From assembly GCF_018918185.1 (NCBI RefSeq), contig NZ_JAHLPZ010000005.1, positions 1 to 64,000 on the forward strand: 64,000 bases of DNA, read 5' to 3'. Source of the DNA: Eubacterium sp. MSJ-21 (GTDB lineage: Bacteria > Bacillota > Clostridia > Lachnospirales > Lachnospiraceae). This document shows, in pieces, positions 62,593 to 64,000 of the stretch; positions within the stretch are counted from its first letter, which is position 1; each line of letters starts with the position of its first letter. A model generated the notes under the pieces. It made no database searches, had not been told where the DNA came from, and worked only from the letters and a program-made list of their open reading frames with translations. The position numbers and the translations under genes are program-made.

Positions 62593-62625
62593 AGCTCTGG
62601 AGTATAGAGCATCAGAGCTCTTTGT
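62593..62625. repeat. 33-bp hairpin repeat, copy 2
   Basis: Same as the copy at 47022-47054 except one base. Before IS insertion it followed the terminator of the 60.5-kb gene, exactly as copy 1 follows the terminator of the 46.5-kb gene. Confidence 0.7.
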
Positions 62626-62634
62626 TCCACAGCA

Positions 62635-63390
62635 TTATCTTTTTTGCCCACAGCCACTACAATACTGATAATCAGTCACTTCTTCATCATAAGCATCCTT
62701 AACTTTGACTCTTTCAGTGTCATTATATGGAACATCTTTATGTCTCCACTCAGAATGACAACTACTACATTTTTCCACTTCCACCCACCATGGATTTTCA
62801 TCAGTACCACAATTTATCATCATGGTCCCTGAAGCTGCATAATGTGCTGTTGAACCTATAGATGTAATATCTGCTCCGCATTGGTTGCAAATCAGTACAC
62901 TATATACTTCATCCTTATACTTAGTCACAACCCTATCTTCATACTCAGCGTCATGGTGTACAGTTTTCTTATGATCAACCCATACATGCTGATGCTCTGT
63001 ATTTTGCTGAGTTGTTGCAGGCTTCTGTGTACTTGGCGCTTGAGTTGTTGCAGGTGTCTGAGTTGTTGCAGGAGTATTCTCTGTCTTATTTTCTGCCTTA
63101 CCCTCAGTTGTGGCTTCTGTCTTCTTGTCATCACCCTTTGCTACAGTCTCTGTTGTTGTATCTTCTGATGCGTTCTCTGTTGTATCCTCACTAACTACTT
63201 CTTCTGATACCTTTTCTGTATCTTCTACTACTTTCTCAGATGTGTTGTCTGTTACGTCAGACTTTGTTGCATCTGTCATGGATGCTTCTGTACTTGTGTT
63301 GGAAGAATCTTGAGATGAACTGCAACCATATGTAGACAGCAGTGCAATAGATAAACATGTGCAAAGAATTATTTTTTTGAACTTTTTCAT
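62635..63390 (-). CDS. Lipoprotein with Thr/Glu-rich linker and CxxC zinc-ribbon-like domain
   Basis: About 251 aa. Signal peptide MKKFKKIILCTCLSIALLST with lipobox STYGC (Cys ~23). A low-complexity linker of Thr, Glu, Ala and Pro spans ~residues 25-130 (TTQTPATTQAPSTQKPATTQ). The C-terminal domain holds three CxxC pairs (CNQCG, CSSCH, CSGCG) and many His/Asp, probably binding zinc outside the cell. Start at 63390 with GAGGAG upstream. A cell-surface cargo protein of the element; no enzymatic motif seen. Confidence 0.78.
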   Translation of the reverse strand: MKKFKKIILCTCLSIALLSTYGCSSSQDSSNTSTEASMTDATKSDVTDNTSEKVVEDTEKVSEEVVSEDTTENASEDTTTETVAKGDDKKTEATTEGKAENKTENTPATTQTPATTQAPSTQKPATTQQNTEHQHVWVDHKKTVHHDAEYEDRVVTKYKDEVYSVLICNQCGADITSIGSTAHYAASGTMMINCGTDENPWWVEVEKCSSCHSEWRHKDVPYNDTERVKVKDAYDEEVTDYQYCSGCGQKR

Positions 63391-63540
63391 TTGAATACTC
63401 CTCTCATATATCACTATAATTCTATTTTTTTACAATAAAACAAGAACTATAATACGTCAATGGGTAAATGATAGTTTATTACTGAAGTAGATGTAAAATA
63501 TCAAAAAATTTCCACCTCTAAATAGAGGAATTAAATTCCT

Positions 63541-64000
63541 AAAAATAATCTGGCAAATGGAATCATTACAAAGCAGATGCTTGGTGAAGCAATTTATTCG
63601 TGTAATAAAAGGGCAAAAAATTATAGAGATGTCCAGCGCGCATGCTGTCAGCGGAGGCGGACCAATAGGGCTTTTGGTATATATTATTTCGACAAATATA
63701 ATATTGAAACAAAAAGCAAAGAAAAAAAGAAAAATTCTATGAAATGAAGGAAGATTTGTTGGATTTGGCCAGCCCGGAGGCAATACATAAACTGGAATAT
63801 GAGAATGGCGACGTCAAATACTTCCTGCTGTATAAAGTTGACCAATATAGCTTCCATTCAATGATATACGAAGCAGAGATTGAAGAGTTCTTTGATTTGC
63901 CGATTGTCGAGCTCGAGTCATTTGACACATATGGTAGAACCCCGGCTGATTTAATGTCAGTTCAGTTTGTGACGAAGATGCTTAAATTAGTCCAGACAGG
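63541..64000 (+). pseudogene. Frameshifted paralogue of the 46.5-kb protein (runs off the window)
   Basis: The first part reads NNLANGIITKQMLGEAIYSC, NKRAKNYRD, matching the gene at 46477. The frame shifts by one base in the A-rich stretch around 63715-63735, after which FYEMKEDLLDLASPEAIHKL and, near the edge, DLMSVQFVTKMLKLVQTG continue the homology. No start codon or ribosome site precedes the first part. It is a decayed duplicate, or its 3' half is still used. Confidence 0.65.

Larger units (their letters stand above)
45326..64000. mobile_element. Integrative mobilizable element (right end outside the window)
   Basis: Starts at the tRNA-Trp fragment and contains an excisionase-like gene, a replication/HTH protein, a coupling protein, oriT, a MOBQ-type relaxase, ArdC-like and DUF5688 proteins, a reverse transcriptase, a type I toxin-antitoxin pair and an IS256 copy. 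No VirB4/T4SS channel genes are seen in the window. The right boundary and integrase are not in the window. The gene-poor stretch 45.37-46.47 kb holds a small protein remnant, the toxin-antitoxin pair and terminators. Confidence 0.75.

Noticed and set aside
62881-63313. Open frames opposite the Thr/Glu-rich lipoprotein
   Set aside because: They are by-products of the low-complexity repeat codons; the minus-strand frame has a signal peptide, lipobox and CxxC pairs.
1-64000. CRISPR array
   Set aside because: No regularly spaced repeats of 24-40 bp and no cas-like genes were seen.

Overview
The window looks like part of a Lachnospiraceae-type Clostridia chromosome (phylum Bacillota). I infer this from the 23S rRNA 3' end, the GGAGG-type ribosome binding sites, an IdeR/DtxR-like iron box, the BioY/ECF transport genes, and accessory genes of the kind common in gut clostridia. 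No species can be named from the sequence alone.

Layout. (1) 1-15.2 kb is core chromosome: the end of a 23S rRNA, a hypoxanthine/uracil-type DNA glycosylase, a DUF2974 hydrolase, a UvrD-like helicase, DegV, a WYL regulator, two AAA+ ATPases (ClpX-like and Lon-like, the latter without a protease domain), a degenerate-GGDEF/EAL protein, a NYN-LOTUS protein and two DUF4230 membrane or lipoproteins. (2) 15.2-22.2 kb is a vitamin locus: bioY diverges from a MaoC-like protein, a thiolase (YhfS-like), an acyl-CoA ligase (YhfT-like), a fused EcfA1-EcfA2 ATPase and EcfT. This suggests biotin uptake coupled to acyl-chain (possibly pimelate precursor) metabolism. (3) 22.2-30.7 kb holds a TetR gene with a heterodimeric ABC exporter-fold transporter behind an iron-box-like operator, a metallophosphoesterase, an ATC-hydrolase-like protein, an LCM-type methyltransferase with its own TetR, and an Rpn-type nuclease. 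(4) 30.7-42.3 kb is a defence island: type I R-M genes hsdM-hsdS and hsdR are split by an ADP-ribosylation-type cassette (DUF3990, partner, NADAR) and a silent half-hsdS. A tyrosine recombinase and a KAP-family NTPase with a membrane protein follow. (5) 42.3-45.2 kb is ordinary chromosome (ArsC-like, DUF1294, YccF, YaiI, HD and PAS proteins).

(6) From about 45.33 kb to beyond the right edge lies an integrative mobilizable element. Its left boundary is a displaced 3' fragment of a tRNA-Trp gene. It carries a type I toxin-antitoxin pair, an excisionase-like gene, a DNA methyltransferase, a replication/HTH protein, a DUF2815 protein, a free-standing group II-like reverse transcriptase, a VirD4-like coupling protein, DUF5688 and ArdC-like proteins, an oriT, a MobA/MobL relaxase, an IS256 insertion and cargo.

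The most striking observation is in this element. Four of its mobility-module genes (coupling protein, DUF5688, ArdC-like, relaxase) contain five in-frame TGA codons and no other in-frame stop or frameshift. At least three of them fall exactly where the family has tryptophan. All plus-strand genes of the module end in TAA or TAG. The reading frames are therefore complete if UGA is read as Trp, in a host that uses TGA as a normal stop. Because the element sits in a tRNA-Trp gene, a link between its insertion and UGA decoding is a testable, still speculative idea.
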